Assembly (NCBI GenBank): GCA_964437425.1
Contig: CAYTGO010000029.1
Span: 1-37,061, forward strand
Source: Scalindua sp964437425
Lineage (GTDB): Bacteria > Planctomycetota > Brocadiia > Brocadiales > Scalinduaceae
Direction: 5' to 3'
Length of the DNA stretch: 37,061 nt
A model generated the notes under the pieces. The model ran no database searches. It was not told where the DNA came from and worked only from the letters and a program-made list of their open reading frames with translations. Each line of letters begins with the position of its first letter. Position 1 is the first letter of the stretch. Of the stretch, positions 7,542 to 17,800 are shown piece by piece. A program made the position numbers and the translations under genes.

Positions 7542-9854
7542 ATGTTTAAGAAAATAGAATTCTCCGGTTATTTCACATTGAGATTAGTAGCGCTTCTTGC
7601 TCTTGTGCTGGTATTGAGCATATCTGTGCCTGTACAGGGAGCAACTGTGGAGGCGGTAGAATCATTATCTGCAGAAACGGAAGCGTTAATTGAAAACGGT
7701 ATGGCAGCTATCAAGGATGGTCAGTGGGACCAGGCTATTAAGTCTCTTACTGAGGCACAGGCAGAAGCACCTGAGTCGTATAAAATACTATATAGCCTTG
7801 GTATTGCTAACGCGGAAGCCGGTGAACGTGATGTAATAGCTATTGCGTGGTTTAATGCATATCTGACTGCTGTGCCGGATGCGCCTGAAAGAGAGCAGAT
7901 AGTCGAACAACTTGAAAATCTAAAGATTAAAGTTAATGCTTCTATTGGGAAAACGCTCAAAATGGCTGATATTGAGATTGCAAATATCACTGATGAACAG
8001 AGGAAGCTTGAAACCTACAGATCTATTGCGCTGGCTGCAATCTATGTGGGTGAAATGTCAGAAGCAAAGAGATATGCCGAACTGATTACTGATGTAAATT
8101 ACAGGTCTTCAATTTATCTTGAGATCTCCAGGACTCAGGCCAGGGATGGTGATATAACCGGTGCCAGGGAAACGGTGGATATGATTGTGATAGATGACCA
8201 GAAATCCGAGGCCTATAGTGAGATAGCCGGGCTGCTGATAGAGTCTGGTAATTTTGAAGGGGCCACGGAGATGGCAGCACTTATGATAGATGATTACAAT
8301 AAGTCAAGAGCTTACTACGATATTGTGCGTGCACAAGCCGATAAGGGTGATGTTCAATCGGCTATGGATACAACTGCACTAATTACTGATGAGGAATTCA
8401 GATCTTATGCTTATGATGATATTATTGCTGCACAAGCCGAGGCAGGAGATATATCAGGTGCCGCACGTACTTTACTTATGATAGAAGATCCCAGTCTTGA
8501 GGCATACAGGAATATTGCTGAAGCGCAGATCAAAGCAGGTGATACGGCAGGAGCGATAGAGACTATAGGATTGGTTTCAATGGATGAGAATAGAGCCCGG
8601 GTTTATAGTAGAATGATTTCGTCCCGGATCGGGGATGGGGATGGTTCTGGTGTGCGGGAGATGCTGGCTCTTGTTACAGAAGAGACAATAAACAGTGAAT
8701 GGGTGAGATTTGATCTTTACGAGGAGATTGCCAGGGCACAGGCTGAGGCAGGAGATACAGAGGGTGCAAAGAGTACACTGAGTATGAGTAAAAATGAGGA
8801 CTTTAAGACAGGAGCTTATCTTACTATTTTACATAAACAGCTTGATAGCGGTGATGTATCAGGGGCAATAGAAACATCCTCACTAATGGAGGAGGATGAT
8901 TACAAACTTTCTGTTTATAGAGATATTGCCATAGCCCAGGCGATAGCAGGTGATATAGCCGGAGCGAAAAAGAGTGCTGTGCAGATGATGGCACTGAGAT
9001 CTAAACTCTATGAAGGGGTGGAGGAATCAGGCACATCAGAGGAGGGATATTCACCGTCAACCACGGTAGATGACCAGAAGTCTGAGGTGTATCTGGAGAT
9101 TGCCAAACAACAGGCCCTTACAGGAGATTTTATAGGTGCTTTGTACACTGCCAATAACATTACAACAGACGATAAAAAGTCGGTTCTTTATGAAGGTGTT
9201 GCTGTGTTACAGGCAAAAAGTGGTGATACTTCCGGTGCCATGCAAACAGCTGCACTAATACCGGGAGACGATGGAAAGTCCGTGGCATTTGGAGCGATCT
9301 CTAAACAGCAGGCTAAGTCCGGAGATCTAGAGGTAGCTTTGGAGACGGCCGCGCTTATTACAGACGATGAGTCAAAGTCATGGCCATATCGCGAGATAGC
9401 CCTGTACCAGGCTAAGGCTGGTGATATAGCAGGATCAAACAAAACAGCAGCACTGATTACTGATGAGTCCTTTAGAACATGGGTGCATGGGGATATAGAA
9501 AAAGTAGTGGCAGGTGACACTACTGTATTTGACACAACATCGGTACTTCTGGGAGATGCAGATTCAGGAGTTCCGTCAATTGCGCTTGGACAACAGACCG
9601 GGGAAGAGGACTCTAGTGAAGGACAATATGATAGAGACGATGAGATACGTTTCTGGTCTGGTTTTGCGGTACATTCCGGTAGAGTACCCTGGCTGGGAGA
9701 TTTACAGGGTCTTCTTAATGGTCTTACGGATATGGAGCCCGGAGATAAGGCGGATACTATCATTGAGACATGTGAGTATATGTCTCAAGATTTCGATGAG
9801 CTGCAGCGTAATGAAGTATATTGGCAGAAACTACGTGCAGAGTCATCACAATAA
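7542..9854 (+). CDS. Secreted long helical-repeat protein
   Basis: Encodes 770 residues from the ATG at 7542, which has GGAGGG (7527-7532) at good spacing. A GTG frame opening at 7506 adds 12 residues but lacks a site. A signal peptide covers about 1-35 (LRLVALLALVLVLSISVPVQ). After an N-terminal TPR pair, residues about 150-650 are roughly fifteen degenerate 33-34-residue helical hairpins with the signature AxAxxGDxxGAxxTAxLIxDxxxKSxAY (for example AQAEAGDISGAARTLLMIED). The last 120 residues leave the repeat (EIRFWSGFAVHSGRVPWLGD). The N-terminus is paralogous to the protein at 3642-4913. It is likely an elongated extracytoplasmic binding surface; the partner is unknown. Confidence 0.85.
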   Translation: MFKKIEFSGYFTLRLVALLALVLVLSISVPVQGATVEAVESLSAETEALIENGMAAIKDGQWDQAIKSLTEAQAEAPESYKILYSLGIANAEAGERDVIAIAWFNAYLTAVPDAPEREQIVEQLENLKIKVNASIGKTLKMADIEIANITDEQRKLETYRSIALAAIYVGEMSEAKRYAELITDVNYRSSIYLEISRTQARDGDITGARETVDMIVIDDQKSEAYSEIAGLLIESGNFEGATEMAALMIDDYNKSRAYYDIVRAQADKGDVQSAMDTTALITDEEFRSYAYDDIIAAQAEAGDISGAARTLLMIEDPSLEAYRNIAEAQIKAGDTAGAIETIGLVSMDENRARVYSRMISSRIGDGDGSGVREMLALVTEETINSEWVRFDLYEEIARAQAEAGDTEGAKSTLSMSKNEDFKTGAYLTILHKQLDSGDVSGAIETSSLMEEDDYKLSVYRDIAIAQAIAGDIAGAKKSAVQMMALRSKLYEGVEESGTSEEGYSPSTTVDDQKSEVYLEIAKQQALTGDFIGALYTANNITTDDKKSVLYEGVAVLQAKSGDTSGAMQTAALIPGDDGKSVAFGAISKQQAKSGDLEVALETAALITDDESKSWPYREIALYQAKAGDIAGSNKTAALITDESFRTWVHGDIEKVVAGDTTVFDTTSVLLGDADSGVPSIALGQQTGEEDSSEGQYDRDDEIRFWSGFAVHSGRVPWLGDLQGLLNGLTDMEPGDKADTIIETCEYMSQDFDELQRNEVYWQKLRAESSQ

Positions 9855-9898
9855 TGTCCGGCACATATTATCCAATTCAATTAGATTGAAAGTTTAAT

Positions 9899-12800
9899 AT
9901 GAAAAAATTCCTAATACACACATTAATCATATCAACACTCTCGCTGTTATTATCTGTCTCTTTTATCGCTTTTAATCCAGTTAATGCCGAGTCTCTGAAT
10001 AGTGCAAAATCAGACCTGTCTGGAGATGGGAAAGATGCCTATTATGAGAAGGAAGTTGCCAGGCAGTTATATTCAAATAATATGGCTGCTGCCAGAGAAG
10101 CCGCTTCACGGATTAAAGATAATTTCCAAAGGGTTGTTGCTTATCAGCGTGTTTCACTTGCGCAGTTCGGGGCCGGTGATATTGACGGGGCCCGTAATAC
10201 AATTGAATTGGCCATGTATGCGACTGAGGCAATTGATGACTCTGTGCTGAAATCTGTTTCTTACTGCAATCTTGCTAAACGTCAAGCTACTTTTGGGGAT
10301 GTGTCAGAAGCTCGTGAATCTATTACGAAGGCGAGAGTGGTATTCGGACAGATCAAAGACAATCTTGTGAGGATTATAGTTAAGGAAGAGATTTCTGAGT
10401 CAAACGAATATGTTGAGACGGTTGATTCTAAAAAGATCACCAGGCTTTTGTCTTCAGGTAATACGTCTGCTGCCAGGGAAGCTGCTTCCCGTATTACGGA
10501 TAGCTATGACAGGTCTGCTGCATATCAGCGTGTTTCACTTGCTCAGGCCAGGGCTGGTGATATTGATGGAGCTCGTAATACAATTGAATTGGCCAGGTAT
10601 GCGACTGAAGCAATTGATGACCATTTCCTGAAGACCTCTGCTTACAGTGATCTTGCTAAATATCAGGCTACAGTTGGAGATATCAACGGAGCTCGTGAAT
10701 CTGTTAAGAGAGCGAGAAAAACATACGGAAATATAAATGACCCTCTTATGAGGATTGCGGTCAAGGGAGATATTACAGAGTCGGAAGCATATATTGAGGA
10801 TGCGGGTAAGTTGTCAGTAAACGTTACTGACAACCAGACCAAACCAACAACTGAAATAGAGAATGATGAGTTGGAGACAGACCTTGAACTCAGAGATGAG
10901 GATGAGGGGCATCGATTACTTCACACAGGGGGCACAGAAGAATCGGACTCTCAAGAGATTACCAGGCATTTAGTTTCTGGTAATATGGCTGCTGCCGGGG
11001 TAGCCGCCTCCAGAATTACTGACAACTATGACAAGGCTGTTGCATATAAGCGCATTTCGCTTGCCCAGACCAGAAAGGGTGATGTAGCCGGGGCTCGTAG
11101 TACAATTGAGATGGCCAGGCAGGCTACTGAGGAAATTGAAGATCACGTACTGAAGACCTCTGCTTACAATGATCTTGCTAAATATCAGGCTTTTACCGGA
11201 GATATATCAGGCGCTCAGAAGACAGTTAAGCAGGCGGGCAGGGCGTTCAAATATATCAAAGAGAGCAGCCCTCTGAGGACCTCAATCAGAAAAGAGGTTG
11301 CCGAGTCAAAAGAGTATGTTGAAGAGGTGATCAGGAAGAGTCAGGATAATACAGTTAACAGGCCGGGTTCCCTGGACAATAAGACCGATGAGGCGAAAAA
11401 GAATGTGTCTCACATTCTTAATAGTATGACCAGAGAGTTTGATATCTCTGGTCATGTAGAAGCTTCCAAATCATCCGGACCGGTCACTACCGGGGCCTCT
11501 GTCTCTGATAAACCTCAGGACTCCTCCTCTTCTGAGGTGAATGTGATGAAATCACCATCCATCTGGCTGTTTGAAAAGGGCACTAGTGGCTCTGCCCCGG
11601 TGGACGTCAGATCTATGGTTGACGTCAGCACAACAACGAAAAAGCCTGAAGACCTGAAGTATACAAATGAATCAACTTCTGAGGACGGTAAACTGAAAGA
11701 GAAGGAGATTGAGCAGGTAGACCGTCAGTTTGCAGAAATGGAACAGCAACTCACACAGGAAATGTCAGATGAGTTTACGAAGTTGGAGGAGGCAGATAAC
11801 CAGGCTAAAGCTCAACAGCAGTTTGACCGGGTTATGGGAGAGACATTTAATGATATGAAAGAGCGGACGCTCACACATATAGAGGAACAATTTAAAGATG
11901 AGCCGTCCCTGAAAGAACAGAAAATGCAGGAGACAGAGCAGCACTTTGACGATCTCAAGAAACAGTACACTCAGACAATGGGAGAAGAGTGGCAGGCACA
12001 GCAGGAGCAGAAGATGCAGGACGAAGCGGATCAACAGTTTACTAATGTCATGGGCCCTGCATTTGATGAGTTGAAACAAAAGAAGCTGGATCAGATTAAG
12101 GAACAGTACAAGGACGATCCGGTAGTGAAACAGCAGAAACTGGAGGAGATGGAGCGCGACTTTGAGGAGCACGGAGAACAGTATTCAAAAGTGATGTCAG
12201 ATGAATGGCTGAGAAAGCAGGCAGAGAATAGAAAGGCAGATCTGCTTAAGCGTTCCAAAAAAATAATCAGCAATGCTATCAGTGACGCCAGAGAGCATGA
12301 GCGACGGCAGATAGAGAAAAAATACAGGGGTGCCGGTACAAAGGCAACTATTAAGAAAGTGTCAGGCGTAGCAGCAGATCATAAGATCGGAAAATCGCCC
12401 TGGCCGCAGAACCCGGAACCACCACTGCTTAACCCGCTCTGGACTGATGCAGAAAAGAGACAGGCGATTAAGAAATGGGCTGAAGGAGCAGAGTGGCCTG
12501 ATAAATGGCCTCCTTACTGGACATTAGAGGAGAGGGAAGCAGCTATTGATGTCTTTATACAGAAGGGGGACGAGAGATCAGCACGGCCTGATAAGTGGTC
12601 CAAGATTGCTCCTCTCACAGTAGGGAACGATACTTCGGGTGTATTGGATTATATAAAGAGAAAAGGGAACTCCTTAATAGGCGGAGTGAGTTTCAAATAT
12701 AATAATCGTGTGCTTGAGCGCATGCTGAGTAATGGTACGGTAGAGGAAAACTCATTGATGCTGCTGGAGTTGCAGGATCAACTAAGTGAATCAGTGAGTG

Positions 12801-14836
12801 ATGCAGATAGAGATAATGTTCTGAGAAAGTTCCTTGCAGGCCTATCCTCCAGGTACCGGGATAGAAGTGGCGGCAGGAAGCTGGATAACATGGTAGCTGT
12901 ATCACTGAAGGATATAGTGGATAAGGCAGAAAAGTTCAGAGATGATTGGAACAGCCTGCCTGATGAAGTGCGTCTGCCCGGTGGCATTTCACGTCTGAAT
13001 GGCTTCATTGCAGATGCAGAGCATGGTGATATTATCCTTTTAGGACAGAGGCTGGCAGATACACCGCCTCTGGAGCTGGACGATCTTATTGTAGGTTTAC
13101 GTGCGGTATGGGAAGAAGGCACGATTCCCACCTGTAGTCTTGATCCTGATCCGAAGGACATAATAGATATCACTGTAGGTCCGCAAAATTCCAGACTGGT
13201 TGGAGTTCTGGATGATTCTGGATTTGCATTGAACATGCTGGAGGCAGATTATCTGATGAAAAAGATGGTATTTGGAACTATTGACACATCTGTTCAGGGT
13301 TTCCAATCTTTCAAGGCTATTGTACAAAAGGAACAATTGAGAGATCTCTCATCTGCCAGATACTGGTTTTATCCCGCTCAACCCGGAGTAGGAGATATCC
13401 AGGTTTCCAATAATGGGCAGTCCGTCCTGTTTTCAAGCCAACTCCAGGTACTTTCAGAGCAGGTACAAACAGCTAAAACCGGACAGATAGTTGGAACTGG
13501 GAAAACTACCATGGGAGCAGCGCAAAGTGTCAGCCGCTCATTTACAGAACATTTTGCGGAACTTGCTCATAAGAATCCTGAATTTCAGAAGATGCTGACA
13601 ATGACCGATATCGTACTCCTGGGAAAAGTCTTGAAGATGCTTGACATTGAACCTGAATTACTGACTAAACTTTGTGCATTGCCTTACCGGCAGGTTGATG
13701 TTCCGGATACCTATCCGGGTATTAGCGAGGGTCTCGGTTATTTTATTAATGGAGTGGAAGTTTATATGTTTGGAGGGGCTGAAATGCGCATGGATGTCTC
13801 TCCGCATTGTCTGATGCCCCTGGAAGACCCTGAGATGGATAAGCTGAAAAACATGATAAGTGATAGGAACGCCTTTCAGGATGGAGTGCTTCGGCTTGAA
13901 AAAATAAATCTTACCGTTCCGGCTATCAGGAACGATTATGAGGATTTTGAGAAACAGTATCAGAGAAATGTGTACCTGAAGCTTTTTGCCGGTGATCTGG
14001 AAGGAGCCCTGAGTGAATCAAAACTTATGATTGAGGAAGCTCCATATGATCCTGAGGCATGGGCGCTTCATGCATGGATATACGTTCTACTGGATGAACT
14101 TGAAGTAGCCAGAAAGTACGCAGAGTATGCGCGTCAATTAGGCCCTGGTGATCCAAAGGTGGTTGTTCTTATTTGCAGGGTATTCTGGATATATGCAGTA
14201 CTCGAGGGAAGATTGGATGAAGCAATTGAAGAGCTGGACAAAGCTGCAAGATTAGAACCTGATAACAAGGATATACTGCTTCTACAGGGAACTATACAGG
14301 CACAGAATGGAGAGGCTGTATCTGCACGTAAAGTATTCAAAAAGGTGATTAAAGTTGATCCCAATTCTGCAATTGCCTACGCCCGTCTGGCAATGCTGGA
14401 GGTCATGCAGGGCTGGGTGGCAAAGGCACGGAGACTGGCTAGAAAAGCTGATGCTCTCGACCCGGGGCTTCCTGAGGTCCGGGCAGTTCTCGCTTTCACT
14501 GAACTGGGACTCGGAAATTTAGATCGTGCAGAAACGTTCGCCACCGAAACGATACAATTACCGGTTAAGGACCCTGTAGCTATTAGTCTCGCTTATTTTG
14601 CACTGATAGCGGTTACTGTAGAGAGGGAAAAAGATTGGTCGAAGGCAGACGGTTACATTAGTGAAGCAGTCGTCAAGGTGCCTAATATGATACCAATGCT
14701 TCTTGTATTAGTTGCAAAATATGCTGAGGAATCTGGAATGAAAGATCTGTCGGACAAATACATTGCCAGGGCCAGGGAGCTGGCACCGAACTCACCTTTA
14801 GTTATTATGTATTCAGGAGACAAACTTAATGAATAA
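9899..14836 (+). CDS. Giant secreted repeat / coiled-coil / TPR protein
   Basis: Encodes 1645 residues with a signal peptide (1-30, ending PVNA-ES). Three copies of a module of about 120 residues begin near residues 55, 182 and 356 (AAREAASRITDSYDRSAAYQ, then LAQARAGDIDGARNTIELAR). The third is separated by an acidic linker of about 45 residues. Residues about 595-800 are highly charged coiled coil containing two copies of a 72-residue unit (QFDRVMGETFNDMKE at 641 and QFTNVMGPAFDELKQ at 713). A tryptophan-rich stretch (WPDKWPPYWTLEERE) follows, then a large unassigned region, then TPRs from about 1375 to the end. The gene overlaps the next start by 8 nt, so the two are probably translationally coupled. 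Confidence 0.85.
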   Translation: MKKFLIHTLIISTLSLLLSVSFIAFNPVNAESLNSAKSDLSGDGKDAYYEKEVARQLYSNNMAAAREAASRIKDNFQRVVAYQRVSLAQFGAGDIDGARNTIELAMYATEAIDDSVLKSVSYCNLAKRQATFGDVSEARESITKARVVFGQIKDNLVRIIVKEEISESNEYVETVDSKKITRLLSSGNTSAAREAASRITDSYDRSAAYQRVSLAQARAGDIDGARNTIELARYATEAIDDHFLKTSAYSDLAKYQATVGDINGARESVKRARKTYGNINDPLMRIAVKGDITESEAYIEDAGKLSVNVTDNQTKPTTEIENDELETDLELRDEDEGHRLLHTGGTEESDSQEITRHLVSGNMAAAGVAASRITDNYDKAVAYKRISLAQTRKGDVAGARSTIEMARQATEEIEDHVLKTSAYNDLAKYQAFTGDISGAQKTVKQAGRAFKYIKESSPLRTSIRKEVAESKEYVEEVIRKSQDNTVNRPGSLDNKTDEAKKNVSHILNSMTREFDISGHVEASKSSGPVTTGASVSDKPQDSSSSEVNVMKSPSIWLFEKGTSGSAPVDVRSMVDVSTTTKKPEDLKYTNESTSEDGKLKEKEIEQVDRQFAEMEQQLTQEMSDEFTKLEEADNQAKAQQQFDRVMGETFNDMKERTLTHIEEQFKDEPSLKEQKMQETEQHFDDLKKQYTQTMGEEWQAQQEQKMQDEADQQFTNVMGPAFDELKQKKLDQIKEQYKDDPVVKQQKLEEMERDFEEHGEQYSKVMSDEWLRKQAENRKADLLKRSKKIISNAISDAREHERRQIEKKYRGAGTKATIKKVSGVAADHKIGKSPWPQNPEPPLLNPLWTDAEKRQAIKKWAEGAEWPDKWPPYWTLEEREAAIDVFIQKGDERSARPDKWSKIAPLTVGNDTSGVLDYIKRKGNSLIGGVSFKYNNRVLERMLSNGTVEENSLMLLELQDQLSESVSDADRDNVLRKFLAGLSSRYRDRSGGRKLDNMVAVSLKDIVDKAEKFRDDWNSLPDEVRLPGGISRLNGFIADAEHGDIILLGQRLADTPPLELDDLIVGLRAVWEEGTIPTCSLDPDPKDIIDITVGPQNSRLVGVLDDSGFALNMLEADYLMKKMVFGTIDTSVQGFQSFKAIVQKEQLRDLSSARYWFYPAQPGVGDIQVSNNGQSVLFSSQLQVLSEQVQTAKTGQIVGTGKTTMGAAQSVSRSFTEHFAELAHKNPEFQKMLTMTDIVLLGKVLKMLDIEPELLTKLCALPYRQVDVPDTYPGISEGLGYFINGVEVYMFGGAEMRMDVSPHCLMPLEDPEMDKLKNMISDRNAFQDGVLRLEKINLTVPAIRNDYEDFEKQYQRNVYLKLFAGDLEGALSESKLMIEEAPYDPEAWALHAWIYVLLDELEVARKYAEYARQLGPGDPKVVVLICRVFWIYAVLEGRLDEAIEELDKAARLEPDNKDILLLQGTIQAQNGEAVSARKVFKKVIKVDPNSAIAYARLAMLEVMQGWVAKARRLARKADALDPGLPEVRAVLAFTELGLGNLDRAETFATETIQLPVKDPVAISLAYFALIAVTVEREKDWSKADGYISEAVVKVPNMIPMLLVLVAKYAEESGMKDLSDKYIARARELAPNSPLVIMYSGDKLNE

Positions 14837-17800
14837 ACAACTCTTTGCTAAATTGTTCTACGTGGTTATTGTTCTTGCTGTGATGTCATCCATCTCTGTG
14901 AGTGAAGAGACAGGGAATCATACATTACGATATGGCTGGCAAAAAGGGGACAATATTATAATTAATACAGAGACATCAAGCAAGACCGCAAACTATGACA
15001 ACCAAACAAAAGAGGTAAATATTGTTAATAACGTGAAAGTGATCTCTTATCAATTGGTAGTTACCAAAGTTGATGAGCATGGGACTGCTGAAATAGAGGT
15101 AAGGGCGAACAAATTGAAGGTTCATATATTTGTAAATAATGAACTGGCAATGACGGTAGGGACTGGAGAATACCATAGTGGGGAATGGAAGGTATTGGGG
15201 GAATTCTTCAATATTATGCAGGAATTTTCATACCGTGTTACTGTTAACAACAGGGGTAAGGTGCGCAAGGTGAGGGGGCTGGAGGAGTTTGGTGATCTGA
15301 TCCGGGATTGGCTGGAAAAGCATGAGCCTGATAGGGAGAAACGTGCACAGTTTGACGTTGTACTTGAAGGTGTTACTGACGAGCGTAATATCAAGGGCGT
15401 TCTAAACATGGCTTTTCCCCGCCTTCCTGAAGCTGCGGTAGGAGTAGGTGATACATGGTCTGTAGAGCTGACAATACCAATGGAGATTGAATCAGACATG
15501 ATAATTACTCAGGAATTTGAATTAACGAGTCTGCCATCAGATAGTAAGGGGTATGGGATTAAAGGTTCAAATCAAAGAGCCTTCAGCTCTAACAGGGAGA
15601 ATCTCAGGTTGGAGATTACTGAGCAGGAGAGTGTAATTAGCGGGTTTCTGGATACTGTTTCATGTTTACCATCTACATACAGTGTATCTGATAAGAGTAT
15701 GAATAAGCTATTCATGGACGGTAAATATATAAAAGATTCTGATGAAGAATATTCGTTGAGTACCGGAGCCATCACCCGGGACCTGTTATCAGGATGGTTG
15801 GACGGATTTGACAGTTCTGACGAAGGTATTAAGAAGAGAGCCGTAGAGGGGATTATGCTTATTCTCTATTCGGGTGATGTGGATTGGAAAATTCAGGCTA
15901 TTGAAGGTATAAGGGGGGATCCTGAAGCATATTCCTATGAATTACATAAAGCGGTCGAGTACAGATTGATAGCACTGCTCGAAGATAAGGACCCGGGCGT
16001 TCGTATTGCTGCGATTGAAACCCTGATATCACATAGAAGAGGCATATTTGAAATATCTAAGTTGGGCAGGCAGGGCTCGGACGAACAGAAGCTGGCGGTA
16101 GTAAAAGCGCTTGGAATAACACGGCATGAGTGCAGCTTTGACGACGTGATAATAGCACAGCTAAAGTCAGAGAACAGTTTATTGTGCACGGAAGCAATAA
16201 GAGCGTTGGTGACATTAGCGGGACACTGCTGGAAGCCTCAGGATGAAGAGCTGAATGAATACTGCAGTGTAATCCTGCCTCTCCTTAAACACTCTGATAA
16301 GGTGGTTCGGAGAGACGCCGTTGTAGCTCTGGCAGACCTTCAGTATAAAGAGCTCTTTTCTGTAATAGAGCCACTGTTAAAGGATGAAAGTCCTGACGTT
16401 CGCAGGGCGGCAGTTCAGGCCTTCATGCTGGAAGGTTTCGATGTACATATATCATCATTAATACCATTGCTGAAAGATGATGATATAAAGATACGATTGA
16501 ATGTTATATGGATGGTGGTGCACACAAAAGCTGTAGCGCTGGCTGATGAACTGATCTCAATCGCAAAAGGCCAGGACCTGGAGAACTCTGTGAACGAAGG
16601 AGTTATGCAGCGTGATGAAGCTCAGCGAATCCAGCGTGCGGCAATCCGAGCTCTGGGTTATCTTGAACAGGATTCTTACGCCGATGAAGTAGCGGGATTT
16701 CTAGCAAGTGAACATCTTTCATTACGTAATGCGGCAATCTTTGCACTTGGAAAGATGAAGGCCACTGAATACGCAGATGAAATCGCACCATCTCTATCCG
16801 GCGATACTAACTATCTGCGAGCCTCTGCAGCACAGACACTGGGGCAGATAGGAGCCGTAGATTATGTAGAGGAAGTAGCAGGACTTCTGAATGACGAGAA
16901 TTATATTGTCCTGGAGAATGCCATAAAGGCACTGGGTGAGATGCAGGATGCTACAGTTGCTCCACAGTTAGCCGGGGCACTGAAACACCAACTGGACAGT
17001 GTGAGGCAGGCAGGTGCGATGACGTTGATTAAACTCGGAGGAGAAGGCAGTCTGGAAGTATTTAAGGAAGTTAATAGTGATGAAGTCCATCTATTCTGCT
17101 CGGACATAGTTGACTATTTATACAGTCAGAAAGGTAAGGAGTATATTCCATTCCTGGCAGTTTTTCTTGATGATTCAAACTCAAGTCTAAGAAGCAAGGC
17201 TATTAAGAAGGTTGGAGAGGTCGATCCACACGCATATAAGAGCTACTTTATTGAAGGATTGAAGAGTGAGGATGGCGAGGTAAGAGCGTGGTCCGGGATA
17301 GCACTGGTTGAAATTGCCAAAAAGGAACTTGTCCCTCCGGGAGTCAAGACTGATATCTTTGAGCTTATTCAGTCCCTGGTGTACTATGGAGATGACCCTG
17401 AGAAGCGGGCAGAGAGGGCATATAGTAAGCTTACAAGTGTGGCAGAGTATATTAAAAATATGAAGACAGTAGGTGAAAAGTATCACTATGAGGAAAACCT
17501 GGAGATCAGGCATAGTGCGGATAGAGATGTGCTCGAAGCACCTGATAGATGGGAACACGCATATGAGGACTTAAAGTATTATAGAAATGATGAGGATGGT
17601 AGTAAATCAGAGATATCATGGATGCGTCACACACCTGTAGAGATTAAAGAAGAGGGGATTGAAAATGGAGAGCAGTCAATAGCATCAGACGAACAGTCTT
17701 TGGCAACAATTATTGATCCCGAACAGAAAACTCCAGATGATGGTGGGATTGTACAGGAATTTCCAGGATACCGGACCATACCTTCGCAGAACCTGGTCTC

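Noticed and set aside
9188..9763. 191-residue minus-strand ORF
   Set aside because: Antisense of the helical-repeat gene; no family likeness and no ribosome site.
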